This document shows positions 16,759-24,544 of a DNA stretch of 45,444 nt, one piece after another (position 1 is the stretch's first letter; each line of letters begins with the position of its first letter). The translations under genes and the position numbers were made by a program. Source of the stretch: Chloroflexota bacterium (lineage in GTDB: Bacteria; Chloroflexota; Anaerolineae; Promineifilales; Promineifilaceae); assembly GCA_020628815.1 (NCBI GenBank), contig JAHDEN010000032.1, positions 1-45,444 of the forward strand. Reading direction: 5' to 3'. Under the pieces are notes generated by a model. It was not told the origin of the DNA and made no database searches. It worked only from the letters and a program-made list of their open reading frames with translations.

Positions 16759-17472
16759 ATGAAACTCATGCCTAAATATAGTTTGTTTTGCACCTTTATC
16801 TTGGCAATGGTTGCCTTCTTTCAACTTGGATCAGGTCCAACTATTGTTCTGTCCTCCGATACCGTCCCAACCAGAACCCCAACATCAACTTCAACCATCA
16901 CACCAACTGAGGTGCCTACAAAAACTGAGACAAGTACGCCCACCGCATCCCCCACGGCCGATCTTACAAACACGCCCACCATTGCACCGAAACCGACCGA
17001 TATTGCACCACCGAGCGTTATCATTTGGAAGTTGTTCTTGCCATCGATTCGTAAAAAGCCATTGCCACCAACGCCGACACCCACCTCCACATTCACCCCA
17101 ACATCAAGCCCCACGGCAACCAGTACCAGCACACAGATCCCTACAGCAACCAACACGTCTATCCCACCAACTGCAACAGCGACGCCTGCTCCGCCCACAG
17201 CTACCCCCATTCCGCCACCAACAGCCACGCCAACGGCCGCATCTTGTGCACCAAACTACTGTGCTAGTGATTCGTGCAATTGTGGAGACTTTAACACGCA
17301 GGCAGAAGCTCAGGCATTGCACGATCTGTGCCTAGCCAGAACCGGCCGGGACATTCATCGTCTAGATCAGGATGGGAATCGAATCGCATGTGAATCACTG
17401 CCGCGACAAATAACGTTCGAAAAGATCTCCCTGAATTTAGTTGTTAAATATTTAGAGAATGAGTCAAAATAA
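16759..17472 (+). CDS. Secreted Thr/Pro-rich protein with Excalibur-like domain
   Basis: A 237-residue exported protein. A signal peptide (about residues 1-30) leads into a TPT-type linker (about 35-85), a hydrophobic segment WKLFLPSIRKK (about 94-104), a second Thr/Pro linker (about 105-160), and a C-terminal Cys-rich module. The module reads NCGDFNTQAEAQALHD and then DIHRLDQDGNRIACESLP, which matches the Excalibur calcium-binding pattern (D-x-D-x-D/N-G-x-x-C-E) found in extracellular proteins. A short tail of about 25 residues follows. Calcium binding and wall association are inferred. GGAG precedes the ATG. It neighbours the TRTP-repeat gene and may share its extracellular context. Confidence 0.7.
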   Translation: MKLMPKYSLFCTFILAMVAFFQLGSGPTIVLSSDTVPTRTPTSTSTITPTEVPTKTETSTPTASPTADLTNTPTIAPKPTDIAPPSVIIWKLFLPSIRKKPLPPTPTPTSTFTPTSSPTATSTSTQIPTATNTSIPPTATATPAPPTATPIPPPTATPTAASCAPNYCASDSCNCGDFNTQAEAQALHDLCLARTGRDIHRLDQDGNRIACESLPRQITFEKISLNLVVKYLENESK

Positions 17473-17496
17473 TGTGATTAACTCAGGCTCTAACTT

Positions 17497-18519
17497 ATGC
17501 AACTAAAAAAACTGATTGCCAAATACCCTAAAGAAACACTGCTCGACGGCCCAACCCCGCTCCAGCACTTAACCCATCTTAGCCAAAAACTAAACACAAA
17601 CGTCTACTTAAAGCGAGAAGATTTGACTCACCTAACTTTGGGTGGAGACAAGCCGCGCAAACTTGAATACGAAATCGCCCAGGCCCGGCTAAACGGCGCA
17701 GATACCCTTGTTACCTGCGGCAGCATGCAAAGCAACCACGCCCGGCTAACCACGGCCGCAGCACGCAAATTAGGCTTTGACTGCGCCATCGTCATGAGCC
17801 AAGACAACTATGCCCAAATTCAAGGCAATCTGTTAACCGTGCACTTAATGGGAGCCGAGGTACGTGTGGTCGAAGTTGAAGATCATTGGGATTTGGAATC
17901 ACATGTGCTCAGATTTTGCGAAGAGCTAAAGCAAGCTGGCAAAAAGCCCCACTATATTCCGGTCAGCGGCACAACGCCTCACAGCTGCCTGGGCTATGTC
18001 AGCGGCGGGCTTGAAATGGTTGAACAGCTCGATCAAATGCAGGTCAATCTAACAGGCGTTTATACCCCCTTCGGCACTGGCGGGATTTTTACCGCCATGC
18101 TGCTAACGTTTAGACAAAACGGGATTTGGGCCCCATTCTACGGCATCAGCGTCAACGGCCGATTACCCAAGATGGAGGCGTATCATACAAAATGGTGGCA
18201 AGCGTTGTGCCAGCTTTTAGAGCAAGATCCGGCGCAGCAAAAAGGGGACTTTGCCCTGCATGATGAATTCATCGGCCGGGAATACGGCCACGCCACCGAA
18301 GAGTGCTTGGATGCAGTGCTGCTCATGGCAGAAACAGAGGGGATCTTGCTCGATCCGGTCTACTCAGGCAAAGTGTTTGCAGCTTTTTTAAACCATCATG
18401 CCAGCGGCCGTTGGGGGCCAGATGATCATGTGATGCTGGTTCACTCCGGCGGTGTACCGGCCCTATTTGCCTATCACCAAGAAATCGAAGCACACCTAAA
18501 AAAGCGCGGCCGCCTATGA
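17497..18519 (+). CDS. PLP-dependent D-cysteine desulfhydrase/ACC deaminase-family enzyme
   Basis: A 340-residue fold-type-II PLP enzyme. The N-terminal YLKREDLTHLTLGGDKPRKLEYE carries the Schiff-base lysine, probably Lys52, in the G-G-N/D-K-x-R-K-L-E motif typical of ACC deaminases and D-cysteine desulfhydrases. Phosphate and substrate contacts are suggested by CGSMQSNHARLTTAAARKLG. The C-terminal LDPVYSGKVFAAF and VMLVHSGGVPALFAY match the D-cysteine desulfhydrase side, whose reaction gives pyruvate, sulfide and ammonia from D-cysteine. The exact substrate is not decided by sequence alone. The Lrp/AsnC gene follows 166 bp downstream on its own promoter, so a regulatory link is possible but unproven. 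Confidence 0.8.
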   Translation: MQLKKLIAKYPKETLLDGPTPLQHLTHLSQKLNTNVYLKREDLTHLTLGGDKPRKLEYEIAQARLNGADTLVTCGSMQSNHARLTTAAARKLGFDCAIVMSQDNYAQIQGNLLTVHLMGAEVRVVEVEDHWDLESHVLRFCEELKQAGKKPHYIPVSGTTPHSCLGYVSGGLEMVEQLDQMQVNLTGVYTPFGTGGIFTAMLLTFRQNGIWAPFYGISVNGRLPKMEAYHTKWWQALCQLLEQDPAQQKGDFALHDEFIGREYGHATEECLDAVLLMAETEGILLDPVYSGKVFAAFLNHHASGRWGPDDHVMLVHSGGVPALFAYHQEIEAHLKKRGRL

Positions 18520-18633
18520 GCCAAAAAGCTTTCGGGAGCCATTTGTGAAAATATTAGCCTACATCTCCTATGCTCAACCGCATCCAAATTGAACAATTGA
18601 CTTAAAATAAGGGGAAAAAATGAACTATGTGCA

Positions 18634-18687
18634 TATTTGCATCAAATTAATTGACCGATAGTTCTCTAGTCATACAATTATTTGCAT
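18634..18687 (+). promoter_or_regulatory. Leaderless promoter and repeated TATTTGCAT at the Lrp gene
   Basis: TTGACC (18651-18656), a 16-bp spacer and TACAAT (18673-18678) stand 7 nt before the ATG at 18686, so transcription should start at the start codon. The 9-mer TATTTGCAT occurs at 18634-18642 and again at 18679-18687, flanking the promoter at 45-bp spacing. That placement would suit autorepression by the encoded Lrp-type regulator. Confidence 0.55.
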
Positions 18688-19168
18688 GATCGACATCGAC
18701 AAAACTGACAAAGCAATCATCAGCCATTTGCAAGAAGATGGCCGGAAGTCGTTTACAGACATCGCCAATCAGCTAGGCATTGCCAAAAATACGGTACGCA
18801 ATCGAGTGACCCGACTGCAAGAAGCAGGGGTTTTAAACATCATTGGCTGGGTTGATCCCCGGGCGGTTGGTTACAACGCCCCCGCTTTGATCCAAATCGC
18901 CATCGAGCCACCCAATCTGATAGAAGAAGCGGCCGAAAAATTGTCAGAAATTCGGGAAGTACGCTTTGTCGCCATGATGACGGGTGAGTATCCCATCATG
19001 ATCGACGCTCGCTGTCGTGATCGGGAGCACCTTACAGAGCTAATCACCAAAACCATTTACCAAATCCCAGGCGTAGTTAGTACCCGAACCAACACATATT
19101 TACACGTTTATAAATATGGCCCCACCCGCGTCCATCTCGACGAACCATCCGATATGGACAGGAGTTAA
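18686..19168 (+). CDS. Lrp/AsnC-family transcriptional regulator
   Basis: A 160-residue regulator with the standard two-part layout. The N-terminal winged helix (IDKTDKAIISHLQEDGRKSFTD in two halves, then IANQLGIAKNTVRNRVTRLQ) binds DNA. The C-terminal RAM domain (about residues 70-150, including VRFVAMMTGEYPIMIDARC) binds amino acids or related ligands and drives oligomerisation. The MFS transporter gene starts 5 bp after the stop and its AGGAG ribosome site overlaps this stop codon, so regulator and exporter form an operon, which suggests ligand-responsive control of export. The promoter appears leaderless. The ligand is unknown; an amino acid handled by the upstream PLP enzyme is one guess. 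Confidence 0.85.
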   Translation: MIDIDKTDKAIISHLQEDGRKSFTDIANQLGIAKNTVRNRVTRLQEAGVLNIIGWVDPRAVGYNAPALIQIAIEPPNLIEEAAEKLSEIREVRFVAMMTGEYPIMIDARCRDREHLTELITKTIYQIPGVVSTRTNTYLHVYKYGPTRVHLDEPSDMDRS

Positions 19169-19173
19169 TTTTC

Positions 19174-20433
19174 ATGGCAGATAATGTTCTGCACAGACTA
19201 AAAAATCTAAAGAGTTGGGAGCGAACGCTCTACATCGTTTTCTTCGCCCAACTGGTCAACGTCGTCGGTTTCTCGATGATTTTTCCATTCCTCCCCCTCT
19301 ATGTCAGCTCGCTCGACTCGATTTATGGCATCAGCAACGAAATGATGTCCGGCCTCGTTTACGCAATGCAAGGGCTATCGATGATGATTGCAGCCCCGAT
19401 TTGGGGAGCCGTAGCAGACCGATACGGCCGCAAACTAATGATTGCACGGGCCACTTTCGGCGGTGCGATCACAGTGCTGCTCATGGCCTTTGTTAATACG
19501 GGTGAGGCGCTGGTGCTTTTGCGCCTGATTCAAGGGGCGGTAACGGGCACCGTCTCGGCCGCCAACGCGCTCATCGCGGCCGTTGTACCACGTGAGCGAA
19601 TGGGATACGCCATGGGGCTGATGCAGATGGCGCTATGGGCCGGGGTCGCCGTTGGACCACTCATGGGCGGACTGCTGGCAGATGCGTTTGGCTATGAGCT
19701 ATCGTTTATTATCACGGCCGTATTGCTGACGTTTGCAGGCATCCTTGTATGGTGGCTGGTGGAAGAAAATTTTGTGCCGGAAACAGACAAAGCCGGACAC
19801 CAAAACTCTGTTTGGGAAGATTGGAAAGATATTCTCTCAACCCAAGGGGTAAAACCGGCTTACCTCATTCGCTTTTTGATGGGGATGTCACAAATGATCC
19901 TGGTTCCGCTGGCCCCCCTGTTTGTGCTTTCGCTACTGCCACAAAATGCACCGGTTAACTTTTGGACCGGCCTCATCGTCGGTATCGGCGGCGGTGCCAG
20001 CGTCTTGACATCAGTTTATTTGGGCAAGATGGGAGACCGCATCGGCCACCGCCCTGTGCTGTTGGTGAGTGTTATCGCGGCCGCCATTTTCTACTTCGCC
20101 CACGTCTGGGTCACCGAAGTTTGGCATTTGCTCATCTTGCAAATCTTAGTTGGGGCGGCGATGGGTGGCATCATCCCATCCTTAACCGCTTTGCTAGCCA
20201 CGTTTACAAAACCTGGCGAAGAAGGCAGCGTGTACGGTTTTGACCAAGCGATTGTTTCAGCCAGCCGCTTTGTTGCTCCACTGGCGGCGGCCGGATTTGC
20301 GGCCGTTTACAGCATTCGGGCCACGCTCGGGCTAACCGGCGTCCTTTTTGTCGTCATATTCGCCCTCGCATACTTTTTCTTGCCTGATCTAAAACCACAA
20401 GAAACCAAAGCGGTTCCGGTTCCGGCCGACTAA
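19174..20433 (+). CDS. MFS drug/metabolite exporter
   Basis: A 419-residue major facilitator with about 12 membrane helices. Motif A is clear after the second helix (GAVADRYGRKLMIA) and has its counterpart in the second half (LGKMGDRIGHRPVLL). The antiporter-type motif C region GVAVGPLMGGLLADAFGY in helix 5 supports proton-coupled export, as in TetA/multidrug members. The substrate is not evident. The gene is translationally close-coupled to the Lrp/AsnC regulator and ends at a strong intrinsic terminator, so it forms a two-gene unit. The ATG at 19174 is well supported by AGGAG spacing. Confidence 0.85.
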   Translation: MADNVLHRLKNLKSWERTLYIVFFAQLVNVVGFSMIFPFLPLYVSSLDSIYGISNEMMSGLVYAMQGLSMMIAAPIWGAVADRYGRKLMIARATFGGAITVLLMAFVNTGEALVLLRLIQGAVTGTVSAANALIAAVVPRERMGYAMGLMQMALWAGVAVGPLMGGLLADAFGYELSFIITAVLLTFAGILVWWLVEENFVPETDKAGHQNSVWEDWKDILSTQGVKPAYLIRFLMGMSQMILVPLAPLFVLSLLPQNAPVNFWTGLIVGIGGGASVLTSVYLGKMGDRIGHRPVLLVSVIAAAIFYFAHVWVTEVWHLLILQILVGAAMGGIIPSLTALLATFTKPGEEGSVYGFDQAIVSASRFVAPLAAAGFAAVYSIRATLGLTGVLFVVIFALAYFFLPDLKPQETKAVPVPAD

Positions 20434-20480
20434 ATGCCTGTGCCGTTTGGCGCAAACAAAATAGAATTCTAAAAAACCTC

Positions 20481-20508
20481 AAGGTTCGCACCCGCGCGAA
20501 CCTTTTTT
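20481..20508 (+). terminator. Terminator after the Lrp-MFS operon
   Basis: AAGGTTCGC (20481-20489) pairs with GCGAACCTT (20496-20504) across a 6-nt loop, with a T-run to 20508. It cleanly separates the MFS gene from the EamA gene 12 bp later. Confidence 0.9.
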
Positions 20509-20520
20509 ACTGGCAATCCC

Positions 20521-21438
20521 ATGAAAAATCTTGCTCGCATTTTGCTACTTGTCCCCGGCGTCGTCTGGGGAATCTCGTTTATTTCAGTAGAAGTCGTCCT
20601 ACGTGACGTTCCCCCCGTCACCCTGACCCTGCTGCGCAGCGTTATTTCTACATTTGCGCTCCTGATTTTGTGTTATGCCGTCGGCGCACGGTTGCCCAAC
20701 AGTTTAAAGGATTGGTTCCCATTTTTGCTGATGGCGCTGTTTAATCAAGCGGTCCCGTTTGCGCTGTCGTCGTGGGCGCAAACCCATATCGAAGCTGGTC
20801 TTGCCTCTATTTATTTAGCCGTCATGCCGCTGTTTACCGTGATGTTTGCCGCCTTCTTTACGGCCGACGAGAAGCTCACAGTCTGGAAAGCGGCCGGGGT
20901 TATCTCCGGCCTCATCGGCATTGTCATCCTAATCGGCCCCTCTGCATTTCAGGGGATGGGGATCAACGTCATCGCTCAGCTTGCGGTTGTTGGCTCGTCT
21001 CTGCTCTATGCCATCGGTGCCGTTTATGCCCGCTTTGTCTACCCGCTACAACCGGCCGATATGAGCGGCTGGCCCCTGCGCCTGCGGGTGGTAACCGCCC
21101 AATTTATTATGGCCATTGTGGTACTGTTACCGGCTAGCTTTATTTTAGAAGATCCGCTGGCCATTCAACCGTCTGTCCAAACAATTTGGAACCTAGTCTT
21201 TTTAGGGATTGGGGTCACAGGGCTTGCGACAGTCACCTACTTTTTCCTCATCGAAGAGCTTGGGGCCGGAACCGCATCAATGACCATCTACTTGATCCCC
21301 ATCGCCGGGGTCATTGCCGGGGTTTTGGTGCTCAACGAGCAATTCCGGCCGGAAATGGGGATTGCGCTGGTGCTTATTCTAGGCGGGATTACAATCGCCA
21401 ATTTAGGGGATCGATTTTCGAGCAGTCTAGATGATTAG
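20521..21438 (+). CDS. EamA/DMT-family transporter
   Basis: A 305-residue protein with ten hydrophobic helices in two related halves, typical of the drug/metabolite transporter superfamily. Characteristic stretches are PGVVWGISFISVEVVLRDVPPVTL split over helix 1, SSWAQTHIEAGLASIYLAVMPLFTV at the end of the first half, and the second-half YFFLIEELGAGTASMTIYLIPIAGVIAG. EamA proteins export amino acids or metabolites. It starts right after a terminator, so it needs its own promoter within 12 bp or read-through; neither is clear. A decayed copy of its last 40 codons lies at 24,138-24,300, on the other side of the Rhs island. Confidence 0.85.
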   Translation: MKNLARILLLVPGVVWGISFISVEVVLRDVPPVTLTLLRSVISTFALLILCYAVGARLPNSLKDWFPFLLMALFNQAVPFALSSWAQTHIEAGLASIYLAVMPLFTVMFAAFFTADEKLTVWKAAGVISGLIGIVILIGPSAFQGMGINVIAQLAVVGSSLLYAIGAVYARFVYPLQPADMSGWPLRLRVVTAQFIMAIVVLLPASFILEDPLAIQPSVQTIWNLVFLGIGVTGLATVTYFFLIEELGAGTASMTIYLIPIAGVIAGVLVLNEQFRPEMGIALVLILGGITIANLGDRFSSSLDD

Positions 21439-21457
21439 TGGATGAAGGAGCATAGTC

Positions 21458-21643
21458 ATTCACTCAAGACCCAACGACACCATTAACGAGAACCTTGACC
21501 GTTTGGAAAACTGCTGGAAACAGATGAATGAACTGGGCGAAGCACCGTCGCTAGAGCAGTTTCACCAGACGTGGACCACCATGCGAGATGAGATGCTACA
21601 GATGATGCAGCACCTCGCTGCAATTGGCCCACCTGCCGGATAG
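21458..21643 (+). CDS. Possible 61-residue ORF with ATT start, or gene remnant
   Basis: Between the EamA gene and the Rhs island, one frame is open from 21446 to a TAG at 21641. It reads IHSRPNDTINENLDRLENCW... and ends LQMMQHLAAIGPPAG, with heptad-like hydrophobic spacing of an amphipathic helix, which looks like real protein. There is no ATG, GTG or TTG start at the front; GGAG at 21447-21450 sits 7 nt before ATT 21458. Either a rare ATT start is used or this is the 3' remnant of a gene whose beginning was lost. No family is recognised. Confidence 0.3.
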   Translation: MHSRPNDTINENLDRLENCWKQMNELGEAPSLEQFHQTWTTMRDEMLQMMQHLAAIGPPAG

Positions 21644-21860
21644 TTGCGTGGTGAATGAGGGAGCCTGAGCCAATTTTGGAAGCGCAGCGGCATTGGTTGG
21701 TGTTGTAAGCAAAGCGACCGATGCGACGGAAGCCTACATTCGCCTGTCGGGCGAGTCCGACCGCCCTCCGCGTAGGAGACGGAAGGGTGAGAAAATATGT
21801 GGCACGTTCAGAGAACGTACGCCGCAAAAACCTTGAAGATATTTCACAGCGAGACAATCA
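21644..21860. other. Structured intergenic DNA beside the Rhs island
   Basis: This GC-richer stretch has nested dyads: CCTAC/GTAGG outer arms (near 21733 and 21770) enclosing CGCC/GGCG and GGGCG/CGCCC pairs, and a perfect ACGTTC-AGA-GAACGT palindrome at 21804-21818. A minus-strand open frame (21483-21857) covers it but is compositionally odd and overlaps the better plus frame. It may be a repeat, recombination site or structured RNA. Confidence 0.3.
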
Positions 21861-22751
21861 TTATGGAGTTAGAGTAAAACAATCTTGGTTGCTTGCTTCA
21901 CTAAATGTGCTGTAGAAACTATCAAGGCCAGTCCCTGTAGCTATTTGCCAAGAAACATATTTATCGAGATTATTCACGATAAGATAGTCAGGAACTTCTT
22001 TTTCTATTTCGATCTGATAGAAACTCAAATTTACAAATTTAAGAAAATCAAAACTTGGACAAATTTGATGTTGAGAACCTAAATTCTCAGCATCAAATAG
22101 GTAATTTATTTCCATTCCTATTTCTGGATAGGATAATCCGAACACATAAGTTGGGCTTCCTCGGGATATGTTTTCTACACGTACATATGCAGGTTGGCCA
22201 AATTGCCCAAGTACTTTTGAAAAACTGTAGTGTTGCCAATCAGTAACAAACTTATCTTCAAGACCATGCTTTGGCCTTGTAGCGCTGACATGAATGTATT
22301 TCACTAAATCCCCCTGAATCCATAGTCTCATACCAACACTAGGATTATAGTATGGATCATCGGGGATCTCATACCCAAGCGAAACAGTTCGAAAGTCGTT
22401 GTCGGATATGCTCCATTCCCTCATACCCATCGACAAGAACAAATCGTGAGCTTCATTTTCAGTAGTGACACCGGGGGAAACTCCCCACCAGCATGGTAAC
22501 TCACATCCTCTATTATCTGCTAATAACTCTCGTAACAACGATTCAGATTCCTGAATAGAAAGAGTTGGGACAATACCGATAGTCGGAGAAGGTTCGGCTA
22601 CTAAAGTTGGTATTTCATTTTCTTCTGTTTTTATTTGAGGAGTAAATTCAGTAACGCTTTCAACTTCATCTAAATTTCCACCATCCGGATGACAAGCGGA
22701 TAATAAACATAGAATTAGCCCAAATATCCAAATTAAATTTTTACTTTCCAT
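21861..22751 (-). CDS. Lipoprotein with C-x-LPCWWG signature, possible Rhs partner
   Basis: A 296-residue predicted lipoprotein. The signal ends in the lipobox LLSAC, with Cys20 the expected acylated residue, followed by an acidic, flexible region to about residue 70. The globular part begins RELLADNRGCELPCWWGVSPG and carries further cysteines near the end (QHICPSF, NQDCFTL). I recall similar C-x-LPCWWG lipoproteins in Anaerolineae, without assigned function. The gene starts 37 bp after the Rhs-zincin gene on the same strand, the usual place of an immunity gene, so an immunity role is possible but inferred only from position. Composition is AT-rich and it contains no CGGCCG, unlike flanking genes. 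Confidence 0.6.
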   Translation of the reverse strand: MESKNLIWIFGLILCLLSACHPDGGNLDEVESVTEFTPQIKTEENEIPTLVAEPSPTIGIVPTLSIQESESLLRELLADNRGCELPCWWGVSPGVTTENEAHDLFLSMGMREWSISDNDFRTVSLGYEIPDDPYYNPSVGMRLWIQGDLVKYIHVSATRPKHGLEDKFVTDWQHYSFSKVLGQFGQPAYVRVENISRGSPTYVFGLSYPEIGMEINYLFDAENLGSQHQICPSFDFLKFVNLSFYQIEIEKEVPDYLIVNNLDKYVSWQIATGTGLDSFYSTFSEASNQDCFTLTP

Positions 22752-22788
22752 TGGTTTTTCTCAAACTGAGGTCAAAAGAATTACTTGG

Positions 22789-24111
22789 CTATTGATTATT
22801 ACGAGTAGCAATAGTAATCCATGTAGACATGTGTGAGTCCATCCAGTTATACCTTGCCACACCAGCATCATCTGTTGTGAAGCTGTTATTTACATAATTC
22901 ATAAACATATCAGCAAAATCTTCTTCAACTGTCAGAGCATCTGCATGTTGCCTATAAGGGTATGGATTTAAAGCTGTTCCCTGATAACCAAAATCAGTTC
23001 TTTGGTAAGTACTATTATCCGAATAGGAAACAGGGTTTGTATTCCCTGCGATTCGACTGCCATCGGGAGCATAAATTCCTTCCTGAGCTAGGTTTTTATA
23101 TCCTTCTCCCCAGAAATCATCTTCTGTTAGCACAGTGTTCGCATTAAATGAATGCCCCAATTCATGCATTATCAACCAAGAATCAACACTTCCTGCATTG
23201 GCATACACAGTGACCTGACTACCGGTGGCGCTTGCCCAGCAGTCATACCCTAGTGCATTATTACAGGTTTGAGAATCATGATAAATATTTACTGGTCCAC
23301 CGTATACATCTAGAAATGTACCTCCATGCCCTTTCAATTTATTGTTGACTTGGTGTGCCCCACTAATAATTGCTGTCTTTTCTTGAACAGTCCATTCAGA
23401 ATTTTCACCATCAGCTTCACTAAATGTTACCAAGGGGTCAGGGCATCCGCCTCCGCCTCCGTAAAATTCTGATCGACAAGACACAGGATAATGGCCCGTA
23501 GGGTCTGTGAAATTTACAGGATTGTTCAACACATACGAGTACCTATTGAAGCTTTGCGGATTGCTGGGGTCCGGTACAATGGTATCGGCGGTAAGCTTCC
23601 GGTTAAGATAGGGGGCGTAAAATCTTGCATTCATATACGTCAGTCCAATCCCACGGTTCTCTACATGCCCTGTAAAGCCTCTACTGGTTAAATCTGCTCC
23701 ACTATCAGTTCGTGTTTCACCAAATGGATAATACCGTTGGCGACTCTGTACCGTAAAGTTGCCATCAACCAGTGTAGCAGGTGTCCCCAAATGATCAGTG
23801 TAAATAAAGAAGTCCCCGTTATTACTCGACGTGGGGTCACCAGCGACCTTCTGCAATATTGGAATACCCGCGAATGAAAAGGTGGAGCGCTTCACTATAT
23901 CTACACTAGGGTTCGAATAATGAATACGCCGCAGCGCAGCATTCCAATAGAGATGTGGGTTATTCGCGGAAAGGATATCATTCCCATCAAATGCGGCTAA
24001 ACCAGACCCTCTATCGATCCAGTTGGCACTATCTTCGGCTTGAACCGTAGATCCTGCGACTGTGTAATAATCCAAGTAAAGATTAATGTCGTTATTATTC
24101 GCTGTTGCCAA
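22789..24111 (-). CDS. 5'-truncated Rhs protein with C-terminal zincin metalloprotease
   Basis: A 440-residue fragment. Residues of about 95-230 are the end of an Rhs core: YTDHLGTPATLVDG, YYPFGETRTD, RGFTGHVENRGIGLTYMNARFY, NRYSYVLNNPVNFTDPTGH. The DPTGH marks the usual boundary after which toxin domains vary. The remainder (about 232-440) is a metallopeptidase-like domain with His316-Glu317-x-x-His320 (HELGHSF) and a likely third ligand in EEDFADMF (Glu396/397). Full Rhs proteins are far longer; here the frame is cut at about 24,112-24,190 and begins with TTG, with no signal sequence. It may be an orphan Rhs tip awaiting recombination, or a decayed gene. The lipoprotein downstream may be its partner. 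Confidence 0.7.
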   Translation of the reverse strand: MATANNNDINLYLDYYTVAGSTVQAEDSANWIDRGSGLAAFDGNDILSANNPHLYWNAALRRIHYSNPSVDIVKRSTFSFAGIPILQKVAGDPTSSNNGDFFIYTDHLGTPATLVDGNFTVQSRQRYYPFGETRTDSGADLTSRGFTGHVENRGIGLTYMNARFYAPYLNRKLTADTIVPDPSNPQSFNRYSYVLNNPVNFTDPTGHYPVSCRSEFYGGGGGCPDPLVTFSEADGENSEWTVQEKTAIISGAHQVNNKLKGHGGTFLDVYGGPVNIYHDSQTCNNALGYDCWASATGSQVTVYANAGSVDSWLIMHELGHSFNANTVLTEDDFWGEGYKNLAQEGIYAPDGSRIAGNTNPVSYSDNSTYQRTDFGYQGTALNPYPYRQHADALTVEEDFADMFMNYVNNSFTTDDAGVARYNWMDSHMSTWITIATRNNQ

Positions 24112-24137
24112 AATTGCCGAGAATGATCCGGTCGACT

Positions 24138-24300
24138 TGGTGTTATTTGAAAACTTTCGGCCGAAAATGGGATTGCACAGGTGCTTATTTTAGGAGGGAG
24201 TGTAGGCGCAAATCTGTGGGGCCAATTTTCGAGAATCACAGATGCAAAAAAAATACAAACCTTTCTTTTGCACTCTGGTTTCATCGTGATAAATGCGTAA
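24138..24300 (+). pseudogene. Decayed 3' end of an EamA transporter gene
   Basis: The sequence matches the 3' end of the EamA gene at about 21,325-21,425: shared stretches include TTTCGGCCGAAAATGGG versus TTCCGGCCGGAAATGGGG, GTGCTTATT, and CAATTTTCGAG versus CGATTTTCGAG. Translated with a one-base frameshift near 24,168 it gives F-R-P-K-M-G and then IAQVLILGGSVGANLWGQFS, beside FRPEMG and IALVLILGGITIANLGDRFS in the intact protein. A stop follows at 24,298-24,300. It lies exactly where the Rhs reading frame loses its similarity. It is the residue of a second, tandem EamA copy or of a duplication made when the island arrived. Confidence 0.7.
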
Positions 24301-24544
24301 AAACACAATTTGATGTTGCCTAATTTGCTTGCTTTTTTTGCATCGAAAATACAATCTAGTGCCTGAACTGGCCCAACGTGATCGATATGAACTTGACTAA
24401 ACTTAGTTTATTTTTGGAGAATACCGATCACTTCATCGTAACACCAACACCACCATGTTTATTTAATTTAGACCTATTAAAAGCTAGCCTTAATTGGCAG
24501 ACAGAAATTCGAGGGAGGAGCCACTAACACCTAAGGAAACAGTT
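24301..24544. other. AT-rich intergenic region before the beta-helix gene
   Basis: No gene is seen. A small TAAAC/GTTTA dyad followed by TTTTT lies near 24,404-24,416, and a TACAAT hexamer near 24,349 could be a -10 box without a good -35. The ribosome site AAGGA of the next gene is at the right end. Confidence 0.4.

Noticed and set aside
16116..17228. Gly/Val-rich minus-strand open frames opposite the Thr/Pro-repeat genes
   Set aside because: They are mirror translations of the TRTP and TPT repeats; the plus frames have signal peptides and ribosome sites.
21483..21857. Minus-strand 124-codon frame beside the Rhs island
   Set aside because: Odd Arg/Ser-rich composition, no ribosome site, and it overlaps a better plus-strand frame and dyad-rich DNA.
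24105..24323. Plus-strand 72-codon frame over the EamA remnant
   Set aside because: It is the wrong frame of the decayed EamA copy; the similarity is in another frame.
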